Positions 18,352-27,443 of a stretch of DNA of 64,000 bases are shown piece by piece. Made by a program: the position numbers and the translations under genes. The notes under the pieces were generated by a model. It made no database searches and was not told the DNA's origin. It saw nothing but the letters and a program-made list of their open reading frames with translations. The stretch lies in contig JBKJIJ010000006.1 in assembly GCA_046598525.1 (NCBI GenBank), positions 62,001-126,000 on the forward strand. Reading direction: 5' to 3'. The stretch is from Methylotenera_A sp046598525. GTDB taxonomy: Bacteria; Pseudomonadota; Gammaproteobacteria; Burkholderiales; Methylophilaceae. Positions within the stretch are counted from its first letter, which is position 1, and every line of letters begins with the position of its first letter.

Positions 18352-18801
18352 TTAAATCGGCGTATCAATAAACTCAATTGCAACATCATTTAAAGCCGCC
18401 AAATCGCTTAACTTTTGTTTGGTTTCTTTTGCGCCCACCACTATTAACTTTGCGCCGCTTATTTTTTCTTTATTATTAGTCAGCGCTTTGGCTAATGTTG
18501 TGCCGGTTAACGATTCATCTTCGCCAGCCACAATTACAGTAGTGGTTTTTAGGGCAAGGGCGCTAGTAATCGCCACCACTTTGCCATTATTTACACCTTT
18601 TTCAACGGCACAATTGGCTAAACGCGGTGCCACAAAACCAGTTGGTGCATCAATAAAAACTAAGGTATTTTTTTCGGCTGGGTGATTGGCATTAACCGCT
18701 TCAAAAATCTTTTGTGGCGATTGCTTGTAAGCGTGTTTATCGGTGACACAAGCGCTTAAGCCAAATGCCAGTAAAGCCAACATAAAAATGCTTAATTTCA
18801 T
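18352..18801 (-). CDS. Putative lipoprotein of unknown function
   Basis: The 149-residue precursor has a lipoprotein signal peptide ending in the lipobox LSAC (Cys18), so it is probably lipidated and held in the envelope. The mature part alternates beta-like and helical segments (NTLVFIDAPTGF, GKVVAITSALALKTTTVIVAG, AKLIVVGAKETKQKLSDLAAL), suggesting a small alpha/beta fold. It contains a second Cys (NCAVEKG). I do not recognise the family. Confidence 0.7.
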   Translation of the reverse strand: MKLSIFMLALLAFGLSACVTDKHAYKQSPQKIFEAVNANHPAEKNTLVFIDAPTGFVAPRLANCAVEKGVNNGKVVAITSALALKTTTVIVAGEDESLTGTTLAKALTNNKEKISGAKLIVVGAKETKQKLSDLAALNDVAIEFIDTPI

Positions 18802-18879
18802 CGTTTATCCCCTTTGCCCACAAGGCAGAATCATAACATAATGAAAAACGTAAGCTATTGATAAAAATAAAAAAATAGC

Positions 18880-20487
18880 TTATTCCCACTCAATAGTGGC
18901 AGGTGGTTTTCCCGAAATATCGTACACCACACGGTTAATACCGCGCACTTCGTTGATGATTCGATTAGACACTTTACCTAGCAAGGCATAGGGTAATTCT
19001 GCCCAATGCGCAGTCATAAAATCGCTGGTTACAACGGCACGTAAGGCAACAACGTAATCGTATGTGCGGCCATCACCCATTACGCCAACCGATTTCACCG
19101 GTAAAAATACCGCAAACGCTTGGCTGGTTAGTGCATACCAAGATTTGCCGGTTTTTTCATCAATGGTATTGCGTAATTCTTCAATAAAAATGGCATCGGC
19201 GCGGCGTAATAAATCGGCGAATTCGGTTTTTACTTCACCCAAAATACGCACGCCTAAACCTGGCCCAGGGAAAGGGTGGCGATAGACCATATCGTGCGGC
19301 AAGCCAAGTGCCACGCCCAATTCTCGCACTTCATCTTTAAATAAATCGCGCAAGGGCTCTAATAATTTTAAGCCTAATTTTTCTGGCAAGCCACCTACAT
19401 TGTGATGGCTTTTAATGGTTACCGCTTTTTTAGATTTAGCCCCACCAGATTCAATTACATCTGGGTAAATCGTGCCTTGTGCAAGAAAAGTAGCGCCTTT
19501 ATGGCCGCCAGTGCCAGCTTTTAATTTAGCGGCTTCGGCTTTAAAAACTTCAACAAATTCGCGGCCAATAATTTTGCGTTTAGCTTCTGGCTCGCTAACG
19601 CCATTTAAATGACCCATAAACTGTGCAGTGGCATCTACGCGAATCACATTGACGTGCAAACGGCCAGCAAACATGTCCATCACCATATCGCCTTCATTTA
19701 AGCGCAACAAGCCGTGGTCTACAAACACACAGGTGAGTTGGTCGCCAATGGCGCGGTGGATTAATGCCGCTGCAACGCTTGAATCAACGCCGCCAGATAA
19801 GCCTAAAATCACTTCTTCATCACCCACTAGCGCTTTAATTTTGGCAACCGCTTCAGTAATATAGTCGCCCATAATCCAATCAGGCTTGGCTTGACAAATT
19901 TCTAATACAAAGCGTTCCAGCATGGCTTGGCCAAGTTTGGTATGCGTCACTTCAGGGTGAAATTGCACCCCATAAAATTTGCGAACTTCATCGGCAAAGG
20001 CGGCGATTGGCGTTGTTTCGTTGCTGGCGATGACTTTAAAGTTGGGCGGTAATTCGGTTACTTTATCGCCATGGCTCATCCACACATCAATCAAGCCGTG
20101 GCCTTCAGCGTTGGCTCTATCTTGAATATCTTTAAATAAAGCAGAGTGACCGCGCGCGCGAATTTCAGCATAACCAAATTCACGTTTAGTGCCGGCCTCT
20201 ACTTTGCCGCCCAATTGCTGCGCCATGGTTTGCATGCCGTAACAAATGCCCAACACAGGCACGCCAAGCTCAAAAACCGCTTGCGGCGCAGAATCTGTTT
20301 CATCTTCATACACGCTGGCGTGACTGCCAGAAAGAATAATGCCATCGGCATTAAAGTTGCGTACAAAATCGTCCGTTACATCGCAAGGATGAATTTCGCA
20401 ATACACATGCGCCTCACGCACGCGGCGCGCGATTAGTTGGGTGACTTGAGAGCCGAAGTCGAGAATAAGGATTTTTGAGTGATTCAT
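18880..20487 (-). CDS. guaA: GMP synthase (glutamine-hydrolysing)
   Basis: GuaA converts XMP, glutamine and ATP to GMP. The 535-residue product has the class I glutamine amidotransferase domain (about 1-200) with nucleophile Cys in GICYGMQ and the His/Glu pair in FHPEVTH. The ATP-pyrophosphatase domain follows with P-loop GLSGGVDSS, and the C-terminal dimerisation domain ends PPATIEWE. It is about ten residues longer than E. coli GuaA, within family range. It follows guaB on the same strand, but a palindromic repeat fills most of the 111-bp gap and ends three bases before the ATG. Confidence 0.98.
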   Translation of the reverse strand: MNHSKILILDFGSQVTQLIARRVREAHVYCEIHPCDVTDDFVRNFNADGIILSGSHASVYEDETDSAPQAVFELGVPVLGICYGMQTMAQQLGGKVEAGTKREFGYAEIRARGHSALFKDIQDRANAEGHGLIDVWMSHGDKVTELPPNFKVIASNETTPIAAFADEVRKFYGVQFHPEVTHTKLGQAMLERFVLEICQAKPDWIMGDYITEAVAKIKALVGDEEVILGLSGGVDSSVAAALIHRAIGDQLTCVFVDHGLLRLNEGDMVMDMFAGRLHVNVIRVDATAQFMGHLNGVSEPEAKRKIIGREFVEVFKAEAAKLKAGTGGHKGATFLAQGTIYPDVIESGGAKSKKAVTIKSHHNVGGLPEKLGLKLLEPLRDLFKDEVRELGVALGLPHDMVYRHPFPGPGLGVRILGEVKTEFADLLRRADAIFIEELRNTIDEKTGKSWYALTSQAFAVFLPVKSVGVMGDGRTYDYVVALRAVVTSDFMTAHWAELPYALLGKVSNRIINEVRGINRVVYDISGKPPATIEWE

Positions 20488-20490
20488 TTT

Positions 20491-20565
20491 TAGCCACAGA
20501 GTCCACAGAGAACACAGAGTCAGAGGGGTTGATTTTCTCTGTGTGCTCTGTGCTCTCTGTGGCTA
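20491..20565. repeat. Palindromic CCACAGAG/CTCTGTGG repeat, copy 2
   Basis: TAGCCACAGAGTCCACAGAG (20491 on) is mirrored by CTCTGTGCTCTCTGTGGCTA (ending 20565), giving a near-perfect long hairpin in the guaB-guaA gap. It ends three bases from the guaA start, so the guaA ribosome-binding region lies in the repeat; the nearest purine-rich bases in the mRNA are GTGG inside the arm. Confidence 0.8.
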
Positions 20566-20598
20566 GAATTGAGTTTTGGAAAATTAGCCGATACGATG

Positions 20599-22059
20599 TT
20601 AATCGATTCTGTAATTAGGCGCTTCTTTGGTAATTTGCACATCATGCACATGACTTTCACGCATGCCCGCACCGGTGATTTGTACAAATTCCGCTTTTTC
20701 GCGCATTTGCGTAATATCGGCCGCGCCAACATAGCCCATTGATGCGCGTAAGCCGCCCATTAATTGGTGAATTACCGCTAGCACGCTGCCTTTGTAAGGC
20801 ACGCGGCCCTCAATGCCTTCAGGTACTAATTTATCCGCATTGCCATTATTGTCTTGAAAGTAGCGGTCGCTAGAACCTTTTTGCATCGCGCCAATACTGC
20901 CCATGCCGCGGTATGATTTATAGGAACGACCTTGAAACAACTCAACTTCGCCCGGCGCTTCTTCAGTGCCCGCAAACATGCCGCCTAACATCACGCTGTA
21001 AGCACCCGCTGCAATGGCTTTAGAAATATCGCCAGAGAAACGAATGCCGCCATCGGCAATAAAAGGTACGCCAGAGCCGCGCAAAGCTAACTCTACATTG
21101 CTAATGGCCGAAATTTGCGGTACACCAACGCCAGCAACAATACGCGTTGTGCAAATTGAGCCTGGGCCAATGCCTACTTTTACGCCATCAGCACCTGCAT
21201 CCACTAGCGCTTTAGCCGCATCTGCCGTGGCGATATTGCCGCCAATTACTTCAATATTAGGATAATTTTTCTTCACCCATCTAACGCGATCTAACACGCC
21301 TTGTGAGTGGCCATGTGCCGTATCGACCACAATCACATCCACACCAGCGGCAGCTAATGCGGCTACGCGCTCTTCGGTTTCGGCACCCACACCAACGGCG
21401 GCGCCAACACGCAAGCGGCCTTTGCTGTCTTTACAGGCAAATGGATGGTCGTGCGATTTTTGAATGTCTTTAACGGTAATTAAACCTTTAAGAGTATCTA
21501 CTTCATCAATCACCAACACGCGCTCTAGGCGATGTTGATGCAGCAAACGAATCACTTCATCTTTGCTAGCCCCTTCGCGCACGGTAATTAAACGTGCACG
21601 CGGCGTCATAATATTGCTGATGGCTTGGTCTAAATTGGTTTCAAAACGCAAATCACGATTGGTCACAATACCAACGATTTTTGTGCCATCTACCACTGGT
21701 AAACCAGAAATTTTATGTTTAAGCGTTAAGGCTAAAACATCACGCACCGTCATGTGTGGTTGAATTGTCACTGGGTCGTTCACCACGCCAGACTCAAAGC
21801 GTTTAACGCGTGAAACATGGGCGGCTTGTTCAGCGGCTGTCATGTTTTTGTGAATAATACCCAAACCGCCTTCTTGCGCCAAAGCAATCGCCAGTGGCGC
21901 TTCAGTAACTGTATCCATCGCGGCAGAAACCAGCGGGATATTAAGCTTGATATTGCGGGTAAGTTGCGTACTCAGATTAACTTCGCGTGGCATAACCACT
22001 GAGTGCGCGGGAACGAGTAAAACATCATCAAAAGTAAGAGCTTGTTGCAGCAAACGCAT
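20599..22059 (-). CDS. guaB: Inosine-5'-monophosphate dehydrogenase
   Basis: GuaB oxidises IMP to XMP with NAD+, the committed step to guanine nucleotides. The 486-residue protein has the TIM-barrel N-terminus (QALTFDDVLLVPAHS), two CBS domains inserted at about 95-205, the catalytic loop GPGSICTTR with active-site Cys, the IMP-binding segment ADGGIRFSGD and the flap SYRGMGSIGAM. The start follows AAGGAAT on the minus strand. Together with guaA it forms the guanine branch. Confidence 0.98.
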   Translation of the reverse strand: MRLLQQALTFDDVLLVPAHSVVMPREVNLSTQLTRNIKLNIPLVSAAMDTVTEAPLAIALAQEGGLGIIHKNMTAAEQAAHVSRVKRFESGVVNDPVTIQPHMTVRDVLALTLKHKISGLPVVDGTKIVGIVTNRDLRFETNLDQAISNIMTPRARLITVREGASKDEVIRLLHQHRLERVLVIDEVDTLKGLITVKDIQKSHDHPFACKDSKGRLRVGAAVGVGAETEERVAALAAAGVDVIVVDTAHGHSQGVLDRVRWVKKNYPNIEVIGGNIATADAAKALVDAGADGVKVGIGPGSICTTRIVAGVGVPQISAISNVELALRGSGVPFIADGGIRFSGDISKAIAAGAYSVMLGGMFAGTEEAPGEVELFQGRSYKSYRGMGSIGAMQKGSSDRYFQDNNGNADKLVPEGIEGRVPYKGSVLAVIHQLMGGLRASMGYVGAADITQMREKAEFVQITGAGMRESHVHDVQITKEAPNYRID

Positions 22060-22084
22060 GAGTATTCCTTATTTGCAAAACGAG

Positions 22085-22090
22085 ATTATA
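22085..22090 (-). promoter_or_regulatory. -10 element upstream of guaB
   Basis: TATAAT on the minus strand, 26 bases before the guaB ATG. The upstream -35 region is weak (no good TTGACA match at 16-18 bases), so only the -10 is called. Confidence 0.4.
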
Positions 22091-22273
22091 CCGATTTGCA
22101 ACAGTTATTAAAAGTTGAACTATCAAAAGCATTAAATTCACTGGTAAATATGTTAAATTCATTGGCAAATGTGTTAAAAAACATCAATTCATCGCCATTA
22201 TTGGCATAATTATGTAAACTCATTTGCCTGAGTTACGTTTTTTGATCTATGTGATAGTCATTAAGGGATTCAA

Positions 22274-22783
22274 ATGAAATCGTTATATTTATTGGCTGGA
22301 TTAATATTATTAACAGCATTGCCCACTTTAAGCCAAGCGGATATTTATAAATGGAAAGATAAAGATGGCGTTATGCGCTATTCGGATACACCACCGCCAT
22401 CTAACGTTAAATTAGAAAATATTGGCACTAAAAAAGTTCTAAAGCCAACGGGTAAAGAACCTTTATCGGTTGCTACTGATGCTCAACCAGTCCCAGTTGC
22501 CGCGCAACCAGTACCAATGCCATCAGCAAGTGCTGAAGAAACCGCGGCAAAATTGCGCCAACAAACGGCTGAGGTAGAAAAAAATAACAAGCAAGAAAAA
22601 GAAGCGCAAGCCAAAATAAAAGCAGAAAATTGCAGGGCAGCAAAAGCCAATTTAGCCTCTTATGAACAAGGTGGGCGCATATATAAAATGAATGAAAAAG
22701 GTGAGCGCGAATATTTAGATGATGCTGGACTAAAACAAGGTGCTGAAAAAGCGCGTGTGGATATTGCTAAAAACTGCGTTTAA
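22274..22783 (+). CDS. Secreted DUF4124-domain protein
   Basis: The 169-residue precursor has a Sec signal peptide of about 22 residues (LLTALPTLSQA, then DIYKWKD). The DUF4124 domain follows directly (DIYKWKDKDGVMRYSDTPPP). A Pro/Val/Ala-rich linker leads to a charged helical C-terminus with two Cys residues (ENCRAAK and the final NCV). DUF4124 proteins are common periplasmic proteins without an assigned activity. AAGGGA precedes the ATG. The 214-bp upstream gap holds two imperfect 21-bp direct repeats near 22130-22175 and nothing else recognised. Confidence 0.85.
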   Translation: MKSLYLLAGLILLTALPTLSQADIYKWKDKDGVMRYSDTPPPSNVKLENIGTKKVLKPTGKEPLSVATDAQPVPVAAQPVPMPSASAEETAAKLRQQTAEVEKNNKQEKEAQAKIKAENCRAAKANLASYEQGGRIYKMNEKGEREYLDDAGLKQGAEKARVDIAKNCV

Positions 22784-22907
22784 TATCAGATATTTAGGTT
22801 TTATAAGAATTTATTTGATAGATTAAATAGTTATAATTTTTCAGATTTTAAATAATTTTCCAAGCGTTATTTTCCAAGAAAACTCTACTTTTAGAAATGG
22901 ATTAAAA

Positions 22908-23720
22908 ATGACGATAACCAAAAGCGCTCCAAATGTATTAATCGACTAACTAATAGCCATTTATAAAAAGCCAGAAGATTTGATTGGTGAAAACGGTCTT
23001 CTCAAACAGATCAACAAAGCATTAGTTAAGCGGATATGGGTTAACTCCTTGGCCACGACAAATATGATCCTCTTTCAAATGACACTTGCCATTCCTGCAA
23101 CTGTAAAAGTTGTAAAACGTTAAAAACTGAATTTTATAAGTTGCCGGTAGAGATCCTTAGCGCTGCGAAGGCCGTTTTGATCCGCAGCGCACCTTTAAAT
23201 ACTAATCCCGCAGGACAGGTGCTTTGATTACAAGATCATCTCGCTTTATTCACGCGGTATAAAGGTTCGTGAAATCCAATGCCACCTTACCGACATTTAT
23301 TGCATAGATGCGTCACCGACCCTCATTTTACCTGTCACCGATGCAGTGGTAGATGATGTCAAACAATTTCAATAAATGCTGTTTACTCTGTCTATTACTT
23401 TAGAGTGCATCCACGATAACATCGCTAGTACTGTTGCTTTGCGTGCAAAGACTTTCTACCCTGAGATTGGCATCAATATGAAGGGCGAGAAAGAAGTGCT
23501 GGGACTGTGAATTGCACGAACTGAACACGCTAAGTTCCAGTTTTAGATTGTACTTTACTATAAAGCCGTGTCGTACAAGATATCTTTATTGCACGTGTGA
23601 ATGTCTAAAAAAATCCCCCTCAGGCCATTGAAGTTTTATATCTGAAACAGTAGTGCAGCTTTGCAATTTGCACATGCTGCGCAATAGCTTGAATTGCCTT
23701 AAGTGATTGTAAAAATTCGT
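22908..23720 (+). pseudogene. IS256-family transposase relic
   Basis: No long ORF survives, but pieces in all three frames line up in order with IS256 (Mutator-type) transposases. They are: MTITKSAPNVLID; KKPEDLIGENGLLKQINKAL; KSCKTLKTEFYKLPVEI; VTDAVVDDVK; LECIHDN (catalytic-site region); GINMKGEKEVLGL; VQDIFIARV; then QAIEVLYLKQ and LCNLHMLRNSLN. The expected C-terminal third is missing; a umuC fragment begins instead. Many stops and frameshifts show long decay. No terminal inverted repeats were recognised. Confidence 0.8.
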
Positions 23721-23743
23721 TAAATAGGTTTATTGTTTAATTT

Positions 23744-24474
23744 CATGAGAGTGTACCGCAACAGTAACTATCCTTTACACAAAATTCAAGACGCCCTCAA
23801 GTTATTGTCTGCGGGTAGCGTGCTAGACCTTAAACAAGCCAATTCAGACTTATTGCGTAGGCAATTTAGCGTGGTGATGCAAAAAGACCATTCATGAGTT
23901 AAATGGCATTGCATGTATTGAGCTGGAGGATGTAATTCAATCCAAAAAGCAAATCACGCAGCTTTGGTTTGCCTGTGCCCGATTTTAATAGTTTGGCGGA
24001 ATCAATCACCCTTTATATGAGCCGCGCAGCTGAAAAACTTTGGCTTCAAAGAAGCTTTGCAGGCAGTTTGTATGTATATATTCGCACTAGCCCGTTTAAG
24101 CCATATGATCCGTTTTATAGCAATGGCATGACAGTACCTTTACCAGGCCCTATGGATGATTCAAGGCAATTTATGAGTGTTGCGTGTGGGTTTTAAAGCA
24201 GCTTTACAAACCGAACTTTAACTATGCTAAGGCCGGTGTTATGTTGGGTGATTTGGTGCCTGCTGAAGGTTAGCAAACGGATTTATTTAGCCCAATGCAG
24301 CAAACGACTAAATCCAACAAGCTGATGATTGCTATTGATAGCATTAATCGAAAAATGGGTAAAAAATCGATTAAACTTGCCAGTGAGCGCTTTAAAAGAC
24401 CTTGGAAAATTAAGCAAGAGAATATGAGCCCAAGCTTTACCTCAAAGTGGAGCGATACGATTAGGGCGGGTTAG
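23744..24474 (+). pseudogene. umuC: umuC relic (error-prone DNA polymerase V catalytic subunit, C-terminal part)
   Basis: Fragments match the C-terminal half of UmuC in order, through several frameshifts and stops: LDLKQANSDLLRRQFSVV; then in another frame TIHELNGIACIELEDV; then PVPDFNSLAESITLYMSRAA; GSLYVYIRTSPFKPYD; YSNGMTVPLPGPMDDSR; and finally NKLMIAIDSINRKMGKKSIK with a last WSDTIRAG. The N-terminal polymerase catalytic part is absent. The relic abuts the transposase relic, so an IS insertion followed by decay is a likely history. No umuD was seen. Confidence 0.85.
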
Positions 24475-24508
24475 ATGGCATCTGAATAATAGTCTTTGCA
24501 ATAATCTT

Positions 24509-24539
24509 CAAAAAAGCACAAGCGATTGTGCTTTTTTTT
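24509..24539 (+). terminator. Rho-independent terminator after the umuC relic
   Basis: AAAAAAGCACAA, loop GCGA, TTGTGCTTTTTT followed by more T. It is well preserved although the gene before it is dead. It isolates pgm from upstream transcription. Confidence 0.8.
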
Positions 24540-24574
24540 CATCTATAATTCTTAATAACTAATAAGGATTCAAC

Positions 24575-26239
24575 ATGTCTATTCAAACCGTTTCAACCCA
24601 AGCATTCTTAGACCAAAAACCCGGTACTTCTGGCTTACGAAAAAAAGTAAAAGTGTTTCAGCAGCCGCATTATTTAGAAAATTTTGTACAAAGTATTTTT
24701 GATACGCTCACTATTGAAGCAGGCGCCACTTTAACGGTGGGCGGTGATGGGCGTTTTTACAATAAAACAGCCATTCAAATTATTATTAAAATGGCCGCCG
24801 CTAATGGCTTTGCTAAAGTGCTGGTTGGGCAAGATGGTATTTTATCTACGCCTGCGGCATCGCATGTGATTAGGCATTTTAAAACCTTTGGCGGCATTAT
24901 TTTATCGGCAAGCCATAACCCCGCTGGCCCTACAGAAGATTTTGGCATTAAGTACAACACCGCCAACGGTGGGCCAGCGCCAGAGAAGATTACAGAGGCG
25001 ATTTTTGCCAAAAGCAAAACCATTACGCAATACAAAATAGCTGATTTTGCCGATATTGATTTAAATACCATTGGTGAAACCAAAGTGGATGGCTTTAGCG
25101 TACAAGTGATTAACGCGGTGAGCGATTATGCCGATTTAATGGAGCAACTATTTGATTTTGCTGCCATTAAAGATTTATTGCAAACTGGCTTCAGCTTAAA
25201 GTTTGATGCCATGCATGCGGTGACTGGCCCTTATGCTAAAGAGATTTTAGTCAATCGCTTAGGTGCGCCAGCTACTAGTTTGATGAATTGTGAAGTGTCT
25301 GAAACATTTGGTGGCGGCCATCCTGACCCTAATTTGACTTATGCGCATGAGTTGGTGGATGTGCTGTATACGCCTGATACTAAAACACAGGCAGCACCCG
25401 ATTTTGGCGCTGCATCAGATGGCGATGGCGACCGCAATATGATTTTGGGTAACAGTTTTTTTGTTACGCCATCGGATAGTTTGGCGATTATCGCCGCCAA
25501 TGCGCAATTGATTCCGGCTTACAAGCAAGGCTTGGCGGGCGTTGCGCGCTCTATGCCTACTAGCGGCGCGGTAGATAGGGTGGCGTCTAAGTTAAACATT
25601 CCTTGTTATGAAACACCAACAGGTTGGAAATTTTTTGGCAATTTGATGGATGCGGACAAAGTAACGTTGTGCGGTGAAGAAAGCTTTGGCACAGGCAGTA
25701 ATCATGTGCGCGAAAAAGACGGTTTATGGGCGGTGCTATGTTGGCTTAATATTATTGCCGCCAAAACTAAAGCCGCTGGTAATTTACATAGTGTAGAAGC
25801 GATAGTAAAAGCGCATTGGGCGGAATATGGCCGCAATGTGTATTCGCGGCATGATTATGAGGCGATCCCGACAGAAGCAGCCAATGGTGTGATGGCGCAT
25901 ATTAAGTCACAATTTTCAACTTTACCGAATCACGTTTTTGGCCACTATACGGTTAATACTTGTGATGACTTTAGCTATACCGACCCGATTGATGGCTCTG
26001 TTAGCACAGGGCAGGGCGTACGTATTTTGTTTAAATGCGGTTCGCGTATTGTGTTTAGGTTATCTGGCACGGGCACAGAGGGCGCGACCTTACGCATTTA
26101 TTTAGAGGCGTATGATCCGAATGTTGCTAATCATCATTTGGATGCGCAAGTGGCGCTGGCTGAAATGATTGAAATTGCTTTAACTGTTTCGCAATTAAAA
26201 CAGCGCACAGGGCGCGAAACGCCAACGGTGATTACTTAA
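24575..26239 (+). CDS. pgm: Phosphoglucomutase (alpha-D-glucose-phosphate-specific)
   Basis: This enzyme interconverts glucose 1-phosphate and glucose 6-phosphate. The 554-residue length and the start (LDQKPGTSGLRKKVKVF) fit the PGM1-like bacterial family, which differs from AlgC/ManB. Phosphoserine 113 lies in SASHNPAG, the metal loop is DGDGDRN, the sugar loop is CGEESFGTGSNH, and the phosphate loop is FRLSGTGTEGAT. AAGGA precedes the ATG. It has its own promoter region and terminator. In a methylotroph it links hexose phosphates from formaldehyde fixation to glycogen and polysaccharide synthesis (inference). Confidence 0.97.
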   Translation: MSIQTVSTQAFLDQKPGTSGLRKKVKVFQQPHYLENFVQSIFDTLTIEAGATLTVGGDGRFYNKTAIQIIIKMAAANGFAKVLVGQDGILSTPAASHVIRHFKTFGGIILSASHNPAGPTEDFGIKYNTANGGPAPEKITEAIFAKSKTITQYKIADFADIDLNTIGETKVDGFSVQVINAVSDYADLMEQLFDFAAIKDLLQTGFSLKFDAMHAVTGPYAKEILVNRLGAPATSLMNCEVSETFGGGHPDPNLTYAHELVDVLYTPDTKTQAAPDFGAASDGDGDRNMILGNSFFVTPSDSLAIIAANAQLIPAYKQGLAGVARSMPTSGAVDRVASKLNIPCYETPTGWKFFGNLMDADKVTLCGEESFGTGSNHVREKDGLWAVLCWLNIIAAKTKAAGNLHSVEAIVKAHWAEYGRNVYSRHDYEAIPTEAANGVMAHIKSQFSTLPNHVFGHYTVNTCDDFSYTDPIDGSVSTGQGVRILFKCGSRIVFRLSGTGTEGATLRIYLEAYDPNVANHHLDAQVALAEMIEIALTVSQLKQRTGRETPTVIT

Positions 26240-26240
26240 T

Positions 26241-26269
26241 AAAAAAGCCAGCAATTTGCTGGCTTTTTT
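26241..26269 (+). terminator. Rho-independent terminator of pgm
   Basis: AAAAAAGCCAGCA and TGCTGGCTTTTTT form a long stem with a 3-base loop, two bases after the pgm stop. The stem core is the same as in the typA terminator at 15344. Confidence 0.85.
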
Positions 26270-26311
26270 GTTTGTTAAAACGAAAATTTAATCCGCTATA
26301 AAGCGGCTGAA

Positions 26312-26788
26312 TTATTTGCCACCCACAATTTTAGCCACCCATTCTTGTGCATCAATTTGGCCGTCTGCTGATTTATCTTGCATGCCAAATACATTTTTGT
26401 GATGGGTTAAAAACTCATCACGCGTTACTTCGTGATTGCCATCGGCATCCATTACTTTCATCATTTTCATTGAGCGTAATTCGCGCGCATAGCCGCCAGT
26501 GGTTAGATCTAATTTGGAATTTTTGCTTGGGCCGGTCCACTCTTTTGCATCTAACGAATCGTCACCATCTTTATTTAATACATCAAATAAACTGCCGTAA
26601 TAAGTATCGGCTTCAGCGGCGCTAACCATGCTATTGCCATCGGCATCTAACATTTTCATCATGCCCATTTTTTGATATTCGCGTGCGTAACCGCCTGTGC
26701 CTACCATTGCATCTGCCGCAAAAGCACTGGCAGAAATAGAAAGTAATAAGCTTGTTGCAAGTGCTAATTTTGATAGTTGTAATGCCAT
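26312..26788 (-). CDS. Exported four-EF-hand calcium-binding protein
   Basis: The 158-residue precursor has a Sec signal peptide (about 1-24, cleaving after AFA). Four 12-residue EF loops follow: DADGNSMVSAAE, NKDGDDSLDAKE, DADGNHEVTRDE and DKSADGQIDAQE. Each ends in the bidentate Glu. The protein is an internal duplication: GGYAREYQKMGMMKMLDADG and GGYARELRSMKMMKVMDADG introduce the two halves. None of the loops has Pro at position 2, the mark of lanthanide-selective lanmodulin, so calcium is the likely ligand. The start follows AGGAG. A periplasmic calcium buffer would suit a cell with calcium-dependent methanol dehydrogenase, but this is inference. Confidence 0.85.
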   Translation of the reverse strand: MALQLSKLALATSLLLSISASAFAADAMVGTGGYAREYQKMGMMKMLDADGNSMVSAAEADTYYGSLFDVLNKDGDDSLDAKEWTGPSKNSKLDLTTGGYARELRSMKMMKVMDADGNHEVTRDEFLTHHKNVFGMQDKSADGQIDAQEWVAKIVGGK

Positions 26789-26943
26789 TTTGAATCTCCT
26801 AAGATTAATTTAAATTTGTGAGCGCTGGTTTTTCTAGTTCATCAACCTTTTTGGCTCGCAATCTTTAGTCATCAAAGATTCAGTATTACTTACAATTTTT
26901 TAGGCGTTATTAATTTTATTAAATAAAAACAGCTAGTTAAGTA

Positions 26944-27420
26944 TTATTCCACTTGCTTAATCGTCATTTGATTATTAAATAAGCGCACATCCATACGGCC
27001 CAAATAACTCATGCCCAACAACACATCGCCACCCAAGCCGGGCGCTATCATGGCTGAAACATTGTTGGCCTCAACGCCGCCCACTTTCACCGATTCCAGC
27101 CGTACCATATAGCCAACACTATCGCCATTGGCCGTATTGGTGCGCACGGCAACCACACTTTTAAGCTGTAATTTATCGGCAACCGCTTGCGATATTGCTA
27201 CACCTGTGGCGCCAGTATCTACCAACACGCTCACTTTTTGATTATTAATCAAGGCCTCAGCGCGGTAGTGGCCATCTAAGCCGCGTTGCAAAACCACTTC
27301 ATTGGCGTTATCGCCCAGCCGCCACATCTTATTGGGGTTTTGAATATTATCGATTAAATAGAAAATACCCGCGGCTAGGCTTAACCAAACGATGGTGTAA
27401 ATGTTGGCATTGCGCGACAC
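26944..27420 (-). CDS. Membrane-anchored retropepsin-like aspartic protease
   Basis: The 158-residue protein has one N-terminal membrane segment (about 8-24), then a single retropepsin-like domain with the catalytic motif VLVDTGATGVAIS and the second hallmark DVLLGMSYLGRMD. This is the clan AA group common in Proteobacteria (TIGR02281 type), active as a homodimer; substrates are mostly unknown. It faces the periplasm by topology. It follows algC on the same strand by 23 bp. Confidence 0.88.
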   Translation of the reverse strand: MSRNANIYTIVWLSLAAGIFYLIDNIQNPNKMWRLGDNANEVVLQRGLDGHYRAEALINNQKVSVLVDTGATGVAISQAVADKLQLKSVVAVRTNTANGDSVGYMVRLESVKVGGVEANNVSAMIAPGLGGDVLLGMSYLGRMDVRLFNNQMTIKQVE

Positions 27421-27443
27421 TTTAATTAAGTCGTATTAAGTAA

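Noticed and set aside
22130..22175. Tandem repeat upstream of the DUF4124 gene
   Set aside because: Only two imperfect AT-rich 21-bp units; too weak to call a repeat array or operator.
26312..26788. Lanmodulin
   Set aside because: The EF loops lack Pro at position 2 and the spacing of the loops follows ordinary calcium EF-hand pairs.
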